9,968 nt of DNA, from NCBI GenBank assembly GCA_041685075.1, contig JAWLGN010000203.1, positions 1 to 9,968 on the forward strand, read 5' to 3'. Made by a program: the position numbers and the translations under genes. The notes beneath the pieces are model-generated. The model made no database searches. It worked only from the letters and a program-made list of their open reading frames with translations, and was not told the origin of the DNA. Below, in pieces: positions 1 through 7,127 of the stretch (within the stretch, counting starts at the first letter, position 1; every line of letters starts with the position of its first letter). The DNA comes from JAMCRM01 sp041685075. GTDB taxonomy: Bacteria > Acidobacteriota > Terriglobia > Bryobacterales > Bryobacteraceae.

Positions 1-312
1 CAGCCGCAGGCGGTGGCCGGAAGCGAGCACGTCATCCCGGCCGATTGGGTGATTGAAGCCATCGGGCAGCGGGTGAACGAAGAGCTGAAGAGCGCTCTTA
101 CGGGAATCGAGACGACGCGTTCGGGCTATGTAAAGGTGCGCGAGGGGTCACTCGCGACCACGCGGCCTGGGGTGTTCGCCGCCGGGGATATCGTGAACGG
201 CGGCGCCACCGTGGTGCAGGCGGTTGCCGAGGGCGCCCGCGCGGCCTGGGAGATCCACCAGTATCTTCAGGGGGCCGGCGATGACTTGCACAAGACGACA
301 ATGGCTGGCTAG
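1..312 (+). CDS. NAD(P)/FAD-dependent oxidoreductase, GltD/PreT-like, C-terminal end (5' partial)
   Basis: The frame is open from the first base, so the start lies left of the window; 103 codons remain before TAG at 310-312. The end carries the C-terminal FAD-contact motif of the glutamate synthase small subunit/PreT group of pyridine nucleotide-disulphide oxidoreductases. This is the run RPGVFAAGDIVNGGATVVQA followed by an alanine-rich helix ending in IHQYL. Upstream, the strand VIEAIGQR matches the segment that closes the NAD(P)-binding domain. These flavoproteins pass electrons from NAD(P)H to a partner subunit, such as the GltB glutamate synthase subunit or the PreA dihydropyrimidine dehydrogenase subunit. 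The partner would lie outside the window, so the substrate cannot be given. The last 32 bases overlap the next gene in another frame, which suggests co-transcription. The family call is secure; the exact enzyme is not. Confidence 0.85.
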   Translation, partial: QPQAVAGSEHVIPADWVIEAIGQRVNEELKSALTGIETTRSGYVKVREGSLATTRPGVFAAGDIVNGGATVVQAVAEGARAAWEIHQYLQGAGDDLHKTTMAG

Positions 313-1153
313 CGCGGCGGCACTTCCGCTGGCCGCAAAACCTTACCGGCCGCTGCTGGCGGTACAGCTCTACGTCTTCCAGCAGCAGTTCAACCGCGAG
401 AAGAAGACTATCGCGGAAGGCATGGAGGAGGCCTTCGCGGCGGTGGCTCGCGCGGGCTACCGGCGCGTGGAGATGACCTCCGCGTTCTGGACGCCGGAGC
501 TGCGGGGGCGCACCCGTGCGCTGCTCGAGCGCCACCGCCTGGAGATCCCCATCGTCTACGACGGTGGCCCCATGCACACTCCCGAGGGTGCGGCCAAAAC
601 CATCGCCGAGACGCTCACATACGCCGCTGCGGCGCGGGAGGCGGGCGCTCAGGCCGTCAGCTTCAACGCCAGCCCCACCAAGGCCCGCAAGAGCGACGAG
701 GAGTTGGCCGTGCAGGCGAAGTCGCTCGACGAACTGGGCGGCCGGCTCCGTGAGCGCGGTATGGAACTGCTCATCCACCAGCACGCCCCCGAACTGCGGG
801 AGAACGCGCGGGAGTGGCGCTACCAGTTCCGCCACTCCGACCCGGCCCGGGTGAAGATCTGCCTGGATATCGACTGGGTGAAGCGCGGCGGCCAGGACGT
901 GATGACGCTGCTCAGGGAGTCGGCCCCGCGCCTCCGTGCCGCACACCTGCGCAACGCCAGGGACGGCGTCTGGATGGAGGAGTTGGGCGACGGCGACGTG
1001 GACTACCGCGCCGTGGCCGGCTACTTGCGGGAGATCGGCTTCGAGGGTTGGCTCACCGTGGAACTGGCCTACGAGCAGGGCACTCGCATCACCCGCTCCC
1101 TGGAGGAGAACCTGCGGCGCAGCCGCGAGTACGCCGAGAAGATCTTTCTATAG
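281..1153 (+). CDS. Sugar phosphate isomerase/epimerase-like TIM-barrel protein with Tat-type leader
   Basis: This 290-residue protein belongs to the xylose isomerase-like TIM-barrel (AP endonuclease 2) superfamily, whose members isomerise, epimerise or cleave sugars using a divalent metal. Landmarks are IHQHAPEL (166-172), LDIDW (195-199), AAHLRNARDG (220-229) and GWLTVELAYEQ (256-266). These place likely metal or catalytic residues at H166/H168, E171, D196, H222 and E261. I chose the ATG at 281 over an earlier one at 224 because it opens directly onto TRRQWLASAAALPLAA, a twin-arginine leader typical of secreted acidobacterial and planctomycetal members, with a weak AGGGGG upstream. Export is inferred; the hydrophobic stretch is short. 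The gene overlaps the oxidoreductase by 32 bases, which implies translational coupling. Its stop is shared with the convergent methyltransferase. The substrate is unknown. Some relatives act on 3-keto-glycosides, which would fit the DUF1080 gene nearby, but that is inference. Confidence 0.82.
   Translation: MTCTRRQWLASAAALPLAAKPYRPLLAVQLYVFQQQFNREKKTIAEGMEEAFAAVARAGYRRVEMTSAFWTPELRGRTRALLERHRLEIPIVYDGGPMHTPEGAAKTIAETLTYAAAAREAGAQAVSFNASPTKARKSDEELAVQAKSLDELGGRLRERGMELLIHQHAPELRENAREWRYQFRHSDPARVKICLDIDWVKRGGQDVMTLLRESAPRLRAAHLRNARDGVWMEELGDGDVDYRAVAGYLREIGFEGWLTVELAYEQGTRITRSLEENLRRSREYAEKIFL
1148..1153. other. Palindromic shared stop of two convergent genes (CTATAG)
   Basis: The hexamer CTATAG is its own reverse complement. 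On the plus strand it reads Leu-stop and ends the isomerase-like gene; on the minus strand it also reads Leu-stop and ends the methyltransferase gene. The two coding regions therefore overlap tail to tail by exactly six bases, with no space for an intrinsic terminator between them. Confidence 0.9.
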
Positions 1154-1960
1154 CGGCCCCGCGCAGTCGGCGGTGAACAGGTTCCATACCCCGCAGTTCG
1201 GGCAGTCATACGACTTCAGCAGCCTAAGCCACCGGCGGACCCTGTGGTTTGCAACCAGCGAGGCGGCGGAGTGGCCGGCGCCGCATCCCACGCAGACGTT
1301 GGTCCAGGGATAGGTCTCGATTTCCTCGCGCAGCTCGCCGAAATAGAACTCCCAGCCGTAGACGCTGAAGCGCGTGCCCAACAGCCCGTCGAGCTTACGG
1401 AAGGCAAGGCTCAGCAATGCCAGCAGGCGCAGATTCCCGTTTCCGAGCAGCCAAAGCCTCCTGGGGGGGCGGGGCTTGAAACAGCGCCGGTTCAGGAACC
1501 ACAGGGAGGCGCACAGGGTTCGGGTGGCGGTGGGCTGTAAACCTGTGGCCCGCGCGATTTCGGAGCGGAACTCTTCGGGGGAGCGGATGGGGCTGATATG
1601 CCCGCCGCCGTGGTAGATCCACCGGTAGACGCGGTCCGTAAGGGTGGATGCGTCCGGCACTGAGACGAAGAGGTTTCCGTCGCTCCGTACCACGCGGCCG
1701 ATTTCGCGCAGCACGGCCTCGACGTCCGGCATGTGCTCCAGGCAGTGATTGGCGACGACGCAATCGAAGGCGCCGTCGGGGAAGGGCAGCCGCGCGGCAT
1801 CGGCCAGAACAAACCGGCCCCCGCGCACGAGGGTTTTCGGCTCGTTATCCGCCCGCACGACGAGGGCCGCTGGGCAGGATGCCGCATCGAAGCTGCCGGA
1901 GCCCGAGCCGAGATCCAGCACCCGGGCCCCGGGTGGGAGATTGCGGAGAATCTCATCCAT
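1148..1960 (-). CDS. Class I SAM-dependent methyltransferase with C-terminal CxxC/CxxC tail
   Basis: This 270-residue protein has a Methyltransf_11-type Rossmann domain in its first half. Motif I is VLDLGSGSGSFD (14-25), an acidic segment RADNEP (36-41) follows, then LADAARLPFPDGAFD (52-66), CLEHMPDVEAVLREIGRVVR (73-92) and a strand LFVSVPD. It should bind S-adenosylmethionine; the acceptor is unknown. The second half is unusual. A basic, leucine-rich stretch (about 155-195) precedes two cysteine pairs, C223/C226 and C253/C256, which look like a zinc ribbon. The start is an ATG at 1960, fifteen bases after the stop of the DUF1080 gene, so the two are probably co-transcribed. No convincing Shine-Dalgarno site is visible; the gap is GC-only and contains the palindrome GCGGGCCCGC. 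Family members often modify lipids, quinones or surface glycans, but nothing here decides between them. Confidence 0.83.
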   Translation of the reverse strand: MDEILRNLPPGARVLDLGSGSGSFDAASCPAALVVRADNEPKTLVRGGRFVLADAARLPFPDGAFDCVVANHCLEHMPDVEAVLREIGRVVRSDGNLFVSVPDASTLTDRVYRWIYHGGGHISPIRSPEEFRSEIARATGLQPTATRTLCASLWFLNRRCFKPRPPRRLWLLGNGNLRLLALLSLAFRKLDGLLGTRFSVYGWEFYFGELREEIETYPWTNVCVGCGAGHSAASLVANHRVRRWLRLLKSYDCPNCGVWNLFTADCAGPL

Positions 1961-1975
1961 GCCGCGGGCCCGCCG

Positions 1976-3142
1976 TCACTTGGGGAGCGGTGCCAGCCGG
2001 ATATTGCGGAAGTCGAGGTCCGTCGTGGGGTCGTGCGCCTGGAGCGCGATGGTGCCGGCACTCGTGCGCAGGCCCTTGCGGGCGCTGGCGTCGGGCGGCC
2101 GGGTGTCCTCCCAATCGGTCACCGGGTACCCGTCGATCCACACGGCCATGTGGGGACCGTTCGCGATCAGGGTCTTGGTGAAAAAGCGGTTGTCTTCGGC
2201 CACGATCCTGCGCGCGGCCACCCGGTTGTAGATGGCGCCGGTACCCCAATCCACGGGCTGGGTGCGGTCGCCGTCCTTGTACTCGTTGCGGATCTGCGAT
2301 TCGTAGCCGGCCCAGTAGGCGCCCGGATCGCCGCGGAAAAAGATGCCGCTGTTGGGGTGGCGGTTGGGATCGTCGGTGTTGGCGCGAATGTCGATCTGGA
2401 GGATGAAATCGTCCCACACGGCTTCCGTCTCAAGCTGCCCGCCGCCATGGCGCACGTTGAGCATGCCGTTTCGCACGGACCAGATGGCCTTCTGCTTGGG
2501 CGGCCTGGGCGGCTCCACCACCTTCCAGCCGTCGAGATTCCTGCCATTGAAGATGGGCTTCAGACTCAGCGGGCGCAGCTTGATATTGCGGAACTGTATG
2601 GGCTTGCCGGCGTTGAACTGCAGGCCGATGTGGCCGGCGCGGGCCTTGGCGTCGCGGCCGTTGAGCACCTCGCGGCCATCGAGCCGCACCACCCAACGGT
2701 CCCCCACGGCGCGGATTTCGTAGGTATGCCACTGGTCGGGCGCGGGGCTTACGCGCCGGGCCTTGAGGTGGTTCACGAGGCTGCCGGTGGGGAACTCCGG
2801 GTGCTGGTTCCAGATCTGGAGTTCGTAGCCGGTTTCGTGCGGCGCGCCTTCCTTCGCGGAGCGCAGAAAGACGCCGCTGTTGCCCTCCGCGCCGGTGCGC
2901 CAGTCGAGGCGGAGTTCGAAATCGGCGAAGGGCGAATTGGTGCGCAGCCAGCCGTTCTCACCTTCGGCGGTGAGGTTGCCGCCTTCGGCGCGCCACCGCG
3001 CCTTGCCCTCCTCGGTCCAGCCGAACAGCGACTCGCCGTCGAACAGGAGGATCCACCCGGCCGAGGCCTCTTGTGGGGTGAGGGAGTTTGGCTGGGCACA
3101 GAGCGCAGCGCCGAGAAACAGAAACAGAGCAGGGAATCTCAC
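1976..3142 (-). CDS. Secreted protein with two tandem DUF1080 (3-keto-disaccharide hydrolase) domains
   Basis: Two copies of the DUF1080 fold (Pfam PF06439, concanavalin-like, now named 3-keto-disaccharide hydrolase) lie in series. Copy 1 (about 28-192) has LLFDGESLFGW, NSGVFLRS, GYELQIWNQ and a closing IQFRNIKLRPL. Copy 2 (about 195-388) has PIFNGRNLDGWKV, NSGIFFRGD, GYESQIRNEY and a closing LDFRNIRLAPL. Studied members act on 3-keto sugars or glycosides, so a periplasmic or surface role in carbohydrate breakdown is likely. I prefer the GTG at 3142 because it opens a clean signal peptide, RFPALFLFLGAALCAQ, cut near LCA/Q. An earlier GTG at 3202 would add 20 residues that hide this peptide. 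With the later start the protein has 388 residues. The gene lies 66 bases after a receptor remnant and 15 bases before the methyltransferase. The domain call is strong; the substrate is unknown. Confidence 0.85.
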   Translation of the reverse strand: MRFPALFLFLGAALCAQPNSLTPQEASAGWILLFDGESLFGWTEEGKARWRAEGGNLTAEGENGWLRTNSPFADFELRLDWRTGAEGNSGVFLRSAKEGAPHETGYELQIWNQHPEFPTGSLVNHLKARRVSPAPDQWHTYEIRAVGDRWVVRLDGREVLNGRDAKARAGHIGLQFNAGKPIQFRNIKLRPLSLKPIFNGRNLDGWKVVEPPRPPKQKAIWSVRNGMLNVRHGGGQLETEAVWDDFILQIDIRANTDDPNRHPNSGIFFRGDPGAYWAGYESQIRNEYKDGDRTQPVDWGTGAIYNRVAARRIVAEDNRFFTKTLIANGPHMAVWIDGYPVTDWEDTRPPDASARKGLRTSAGTIALQAHDPTTDLDFRNIRLAPLPK

Positions 3143-3208
3143 GCCTGTATGGTAGTACAGGATGGGTGGAAGTGGGGTGGCCTTGGGGAAGGGCAGCCCC
3201 ACAACCGG

Positions 3209-3577
3209 TCAGTAGGTCAGCTTCAGCGCGAACTGCCAGTTTCTGGCGTCGCCCGCGGTGCCGGTGATCCGGCCGAAGGCGGAGTTCGTGGGACTGGTAT
3301 TCGGGTTATTGAAGTTGGTGTGATTCCAGGCGTTATAGACCTCGGCCCGGAACTGCGCGACAAACCTCTCGGTGATGTTGAAGTTCTTCAGCAGGCTGAA
3401 GTCCCAACTGGACTGCCCATCGCCGCGCACACCGCTGAAGCGCAGCGGAAATGAGCGAATGTTGCTGCCAAGCTGCTGCTGGCTGTCGCGGTTGAAGCCG
3501 GCATCGGTATCGCCCTCACTATCAAGGCATTCTATGCCACAACCAAACCGGTCCACAAGCAGCCCCGAGGCACGATG
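3209..3577 (-). pseudogene. Remnant C-terminus of a second TonB-dependent receptor (Oar-like)
   Basis: The frame is open from just after a TGA at 3578-3580 to a TGA at 3209-3211. About the last 95 codons (from roughly 3500 down) read as the end of an acidobacterial Oar-like outer-membrane receptor. Landmarks are SNIRSFPLRFSGVRGDG, WDFSLLKNFNITER, FRAEVYNAWNHTNFNNPNTS and a final barrel strand NWQFALKLTY ending in an aromatic residue. A complete receptor of this type has about 1000-1200 residues, so signal peptide, plug and most of the barrel are missing. The start-side sequence (VDRFGCGIECLDSEGDTD) resembles nothing I recognise. It is not a recent copy of the neighbouring receptor: the ends align only loosely (NAWNHTNFNNPNTS against NVFNHINYGNPSTN). 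The fragment sits between that receptor's terminator and the DUF1080 gene. A GTG at 3556 could start a 115-residue product, but no signal peptide precedes it. Confidence 0.75.
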
Positions 3578-3667
3578 TCACCCGTCGGAGCGGAAGATCA
3601 GAGTGCTTTCATCGGGTAAGGGAACGCCGCCTCCGGGAATGGCGAGCGCGCTGGAGGATGTAGCCGC

Positions 3668-3698
3668 AAAAAAAACCCGGCGGGGGTAGCCCGCCGGG
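3668..3698 (-). terminator. Rho-independent terminator of the TonB-dependent receptor gene
   Basis: Read on the minus strand, a perfect 9-bp stem (CCCGGCGGG and CCCGCCGGG) encloses the five-base loop CTACC and is followed directly by eight T. It starts 28 bases after the receptor's TAA at 3727-3729. This ends the receptor transcript and implies that the DUF1080 and methyltransferase genes need their own promoter or read-through. Confidence 0.93.
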
Positions 3699-3726
3699 GT
3701 GCATAAGGAACGTCTCTCGCTAGCAG

Positions 3727-6700
3727 TTAAAACTCGATGCGGAGGCGGAGGCGCATGCTCCGTGCCGCGGCGAGGTCGCCGGGGTTGCTGCGGTTGCCGC
3801 CGCCGGAACTCGTGATCTGGCCTACGCCGCTCGAGCTCAGGTTCGTGGACGGGTTGCCGTAGTTGATGTGGTTGAACACGTTGTTCGCCAACAGCCCCAC
3901 GGTCAGGCGCGGTCCGCGCTCCCTGTCCGCAAGGTAGAAGGTCTTGTGAACCGAGGCGTGCACCACGTTGGTGCCGGGACCCACGATAATGCCGCGGCCG
4001 GCGTTGCCGGGACGGCCGATGGGCGGCGCCACGAAGGCCGAGGTGTTGAACCACTGGTCAGCCGTGCGCGGGCCGTTGTTGGGATCGCCGATCACGTCCG
4101 GCCGGTAACCGGACAGGTTCGAGCGGCCGCTGTTGGTGAACTTGGTGCCGGTCGGGTCCGGGAAGGTCATCTGCGGCGTCAAGTGCTGGCCGGTCTGCTG
4201 GTAGGAAGTGACCGCCAGTTCCCATCCGCCGAGTGCGTAGTCGGCGGCCTTGGGCATGCCGGTCCACAGCTTCTTGCCCTGGCCGATCGGGAGTTCGTAA
4301 ATGACGCTCGCGGTGAAGCGCTGGTTGGGGGTCAACTGGTCGGGCCCGCGCTCGCGGCTGCGGTCGAACCAGAACTCGGGACCGCTGTCATCGCCGATAT
4401 CGCGCGCCCAGGTGTAGGCAACCTGGAAGATGGGACCGTTCGCGAAGCGCCGGTGCGCCTTCAACATCAGGGCGTTGTAGATGTGGCTCCTGCCGTTGGT
4501 GTTGTAGGTGATGCCGGGGTACTGCGGGAACGGACGCGGCTTCGTATTGTACAGGTTGCCGTCCGGAAGCGGAGCGTTCAGGTCGTAGCCGTACCACATT
4601 TTGCGGGTTGCGGTGCCGGTGTACATCGCCTCGAAGGCGGTGTTCCAGCGCTCGTGCCCGATGCTGAAGCTCCACTGCTGGGTCATAGGCATGACCAGCT
4701 TCGGGTTCACGGAACTCGGCAGCGAGATGGTGGACTGCGTGCCCGATCCGGAAGCCGGGAAGATGACCGGGAAGATCACCGTGGGGTTCGACACCGGGTT
4801 GGTGTACCGCGGCTCGTCCACGATGAACGGCACCCCGCCCATCGAAGGCGCGTAGGGGGTCATGTCGTACGCCAGGCCGTAGCCGGCGCGGAAGACCGTG
4901 CTGGAATTGTTGAACGGCCTGTAGGCCGCCTGCACGCGGGGGATGAAGTTGTTGCGATCCCCGAAGAGCAGGGTGTCGGCCGGGAGCCCCACGCTGGAAG
5001 CGCTGACGATGGGAATGTAGGAGGCCGGCACGAAGGGCGAGACCTGGCGCATACCCTCGTCCGCCACCACGATGCGGCCGCCGTTGGAGAAATCGAACAT
5101 CGAGATCATGCCGTTGTCCTGCCGCCAGGGGGCATGATACTCGTACCGAAGGCCGAGGTTCAGGGTGAGCTTCTGGTTCACCTTCCACTCGTCCAGGAAG
5201 TACCAGTCGATGTTGGGGTGGTTGCGCTTGTCGGCCATGCGCGGCATGGAGCGGGTCACGTCGGTCGGGACACCGAACAGGAAGTCCGCCCACACGTGCC
5301 CGGAGTTGGAAACGCCGGGAACCTTGGAGAAGGTGTTGTTGAATCGCGCGCCGCCATAGGTGTCCAGCGGGATGGTCAGGTCTTCGAAACCGATGAAGCC
5401 CAACTGGATGCCCATCTTGAAGTTGTGGCGTCCCCGGAAGTAGCTCACGTCGTTCTGAACGTTCATGTTCTTGTTGACGAAGCCGGGGCGCCGCTGGGCG
5501 GTCTGGGAGATGCCGGTGAAGCCACCGGTAAGGAAGCTGATCGAGGTCACGCCGCGGGCGTCGGGAAGATCGGGATACAGTCCCTGCAAACCCAGATAAT
5601 CGACGATTTCCCTGCCCATCAGGACGCCGCGCCGGGCGTTGTGATTGAAGGCGTAGGAGAAGCGGAACTGGTTGATCAGGTTGGGGCTGAAGGTGTGGTT
5701 CTCCGCGAAGGAAACCATCTTGTTCAACCGCTTCTGGTCGATCTGGCCGCCCGTGGTGGGCAGCGAACCGTCGAAGCTGTTTACGTCCACTTCGTGGAAG
5801 TGGAAGCTGATGAACGCATAGTCGGCGTCGCTGATCTTGTGGTCCAACCGCGCGGTGCCGTGCCAGACCTTGTCCGGATCGGTGCGTACGACGGCGAGGT
5901 TGTTGCGCGACTTGAAGACGTTGACATCGCCCTCGTTCGGCAGCGGGTAGAAACGGTCCAGGATCTTCTGGGAGACGGGATTGATGAACTGCTGCGGGAT
6001 CCGCCCGTCGGTATAGATGTCGCCGTTGATCGGATTGCGGATCTGGACGCCCAGCCCGGAGAAATCGCCCCGGCGCCAGGGTTCCAGCGGCACCGTGGTA
6101 TACATCTCCCGAACGCTGTTGTTGGCGCCGTCGGTGTCGCCGCTGATGCTCCAGAACGTGCGGTTCCTCCCGTCGTAGATCTTCGGCAGAAACAGCGGAC
6201 CGCTGGCGATGAAGCCATAGTTGTGGCGGACTTCCGAAACGCGCTCCTGTGCGTAGAACTCGCGCGCGCGAAACGCCGGCGTGTGATAGTTCCAGAAAAA
6301 CTCGCCGTGCAGATCGTTGTTGCCGGTGCGGCTGGCCATCATCACGTGGGCCAGGCCGGAGTGTTCGGCGGTGGTGTTCACCATCTCCACGCGCATTTCC
6401 TGGAAGGTCTCGTTCTGTCCCGCAAGGTTCGAGAGGGCGCCCACCTGCCCGCTGTTGATGCTGGCGCCGTCGATGGTCATCAGAAACTGGTCCTCGCGGG
6501 ATCCGGCGAAGGAGGGCGTGCTGCCGCGCGCCGTGGTGGCCGGAAGCGACATGAACATGTAGTACATGTTCACCGCGCTGATGGGAAGACGGGCGAGTTC
6601 GTCGCGCCCACGGGTGGCAGAGATGGTGGCGCGCTCCGTTTCGATCGCCCCGGATTGGGCCGTTACCTCGACCACTTCGGTAACGGTTCCGAGTTCCAGG

Positions 6701-7038
6701 CGCACGTCCAACCGGCGGACGTCGCGGGTGGCGAGAATGATGCCCTCCGCGGCGAATTCCTTGAAGCCCTGGCTGGTGACGCGCACCGTGTATTCGCCTT
6801 CGCGCAACTCCGGCAGGGTGAAGACACCCGCCGCATTGCTTTGCGTGGCGTATTTTAAGCCGAGCGTCTTGTGAACAGCTACTACATCGGCGCCGGGCAA
6901 CACCGCGCCCGATGTGTCCGTAACCGTTCCCGTTACGGTAGCGAAAATGGATTGGCTCCAGCCCGGGTGGGCGCAAGCCAGCGCCAGGAAGGCGACGAGT
7001 GTACAGTGCAGTATGCGAGACATACTCTGATAGATCAT
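3727..7038 (-). CDS. TonB-dependent receptor, Oar-like, with N-terminal carboxypeptidase-regulatory-like domain
   Basis: This is an outer-membrane protein of about 1103 residues. A signal peptide (SRILHCTLVAFLALACAHPG, ending WSQS) is followed by a carboxypeptidase-regulatory-like Ig-type domain (about 33-115; ATVTGTVTDTSGAVLPGADV, then LPELREGEYTVRVTSQGF). Next comes a plug domain (about 120-250; VVEVTAQSGAIETERA, FLMTIDGASINSG, MRVEMVNTTAEHSG). The rest is a long barrel with many aromatic, alternating strands (for example LTLNLGLRYEYHAPW), ending RLRLRIEF with the terminal Phe usual for BamA clients. Such receptors import large substrates, often glycans or siderophores, using TonB energy; the ligand is unknown. 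Three in-frame ATGs are possible (7053, 7038, 7023). I chose 7038 because CAGG lies five bases upstream. Any of the three keeps the signal peptide, whereas starts further upstream add a basic, non-signal tail overlapping the previous gene. A terminator follows. Confidence 0.93.
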   Translation of the reverse strand: MIYQSMSRILHCTLVAFLALACAHPGWSQSIFATVTGTVTDTSGAVLPGADVVAVHKTLGLKYATQSNAAGVFTLPELREGEYTVRVTSQGFKEFAAEGIILATRDVRRLDVRLELGTVTEVVEVTAQSGAIETERATISATRGRDELARLPISAVNMYYMFMSLPATTARGSTPSFAGSREDQFLMTIDGASINSGQVGALSNLAGQNETFQEMRVEMVNTTAEHSGLAHVMMASRTGNNDLHGEFFWNYHTPAFRAREFYAQERVSEVRHNYGFIASGPLFLPKIYDGRNRTFWSISGDTDGANNSVREMYTTVPLEPWRRGDFSGLGVQIRNPINGDIYTDGRIPQQFINPVSQKILDRFYPLPNEGDVNVFKSRNNLAVVRTDPDKVWHGTARLDHKISDADYAFISFHFHEVDVNSFDGSLPTTGGQIDQKRLNKMVSFAENHTFSPNLINQFRFSYAFNHNARRGVLMGREIVDYLGLQGLYPDLPDARGVTSISFLTGGFTGISQTAQRRPGFVNKNMNVQNDVSYFRGRHNFKMGIQLGFIGFEDLTIPLDTYGGARFNNTFSKVPGVSNSGHVWADFLFGVPTDVTRSMPRMADKRNHPNIDWYFLDEWKVNQKLTLNLGLRYEYHAPWRQDNGMISMFDFSNGGRIVVADEGMRQVSPFVPASYIPIVSASSVGLPADTLLFGDRNNFIPRVQAAYRPFNNSSTVFRAGYGLAYDMTPYAPSMGGVPFIVDEPRYTNPVSNPTVIFPVIFPASGSGTQSTISLPSSVNPKLVMPMTQQWSFSIGHERWNTAFEAMYTGTATRKMWYGYDLNAPLPDGNLYNTKPRPFPQYPGITYNTNGRSHIYNALMLKAHRRFANGPIFQVAYTWARDIGDDSGPEFWFDRSRERGPDQLTPNQRFTASVIYELPIGQGKKLWTGMPKAADYALGGWELAVTSYQQTGQHLTPQMTFPDPTGTKFTNSGRSNLSGYRPDVIGDPNNGPRTADQWFNTSAFVAPPIGRPGNAGRGIIVGPGTNVVHASVHKTFYLADRERGPRLTVGLLANNVFNHINYGNPSTNLSSSGVGQITSSGGGNRSNPGDLAAARSMRLRLRIEF

Positions 7039-7089
7039 AATAACCTGTGACATGTTTGTGCCGCCGATCCGGGCTGGAACGGCAAGGTT

Positions 7090-7105
7090 GTCCAGAATGC
7101 TGGAC
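7090..7105. repeat. Perfect inverted repeat in the leader of the receptor gene
   Basis: GTCCAG and CTGGAC form a 6-bp perfect inverted repeat around a four-base loop, in the gap between the glycosyltransferase stop (7128) and the receptor start (7038). It could be a small leader hairpin or an operator. On the minus strand the T-run precedes it rather than follows it, so it is not a terminator for the upstream gene. Confidence 0.4.
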
Positions 7106-7127
7106 GAAAAGTGGGTTTGGGACCTCT

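Noticed and set aside
98..946. 282-codon minus-strand frame opposite the isomerase-like gene.
   Set aside because: Compositional shadow of the plus-strand gene, whose TIM-barrel motifs are clear.
1966..1975. GC-only palindrome GCGGGCCCGC in the 15-base gap before the methyltransferase start.
   Set aside because: Short, expected at this GC content, and lacking the T-run of a terminator.
1733..3454. 573-codon plus-strand open frame across the methyltransferase, DUF1080 gene and remnant.
   Set aside because: It spans three minus-strand coding regions and their gaps, and its translation shows no family motifs.
3526..3538. Small inverted repeat GGCAT-TCT-ATGCC.
   Set aside because: Only five base pairs and no T-run; likely chance.
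3529..3558. Sigma-70-like pair TTGTGG-18-TAGAAT on the minus strand, upstream of the remnant and the DUF1080 gene.
   Set aside because: Fair fit, but it lies 390 bases before the DUF1080 start inside remnant-frame sequence, and such pairs arise by chance. Not strong enough to annotate without transcript data.
3868..6858. Very long plus-strand open frame (996 codons) opposite the receptor gene.
   Set aside because: It is antisense to a clearly recognisable receptor. Its translation is low-complexity Val/Gly/Ala/Arg/His without family motifs, as expected for the mirror frame of a GC-rich gene.
4388..6976. 862-codon minus-strand frame inside the receptor gene.
   Set aside because: Arg/His/Pro-rich shadow frame with no recognisable domain; the receptor frame explains the same bases.
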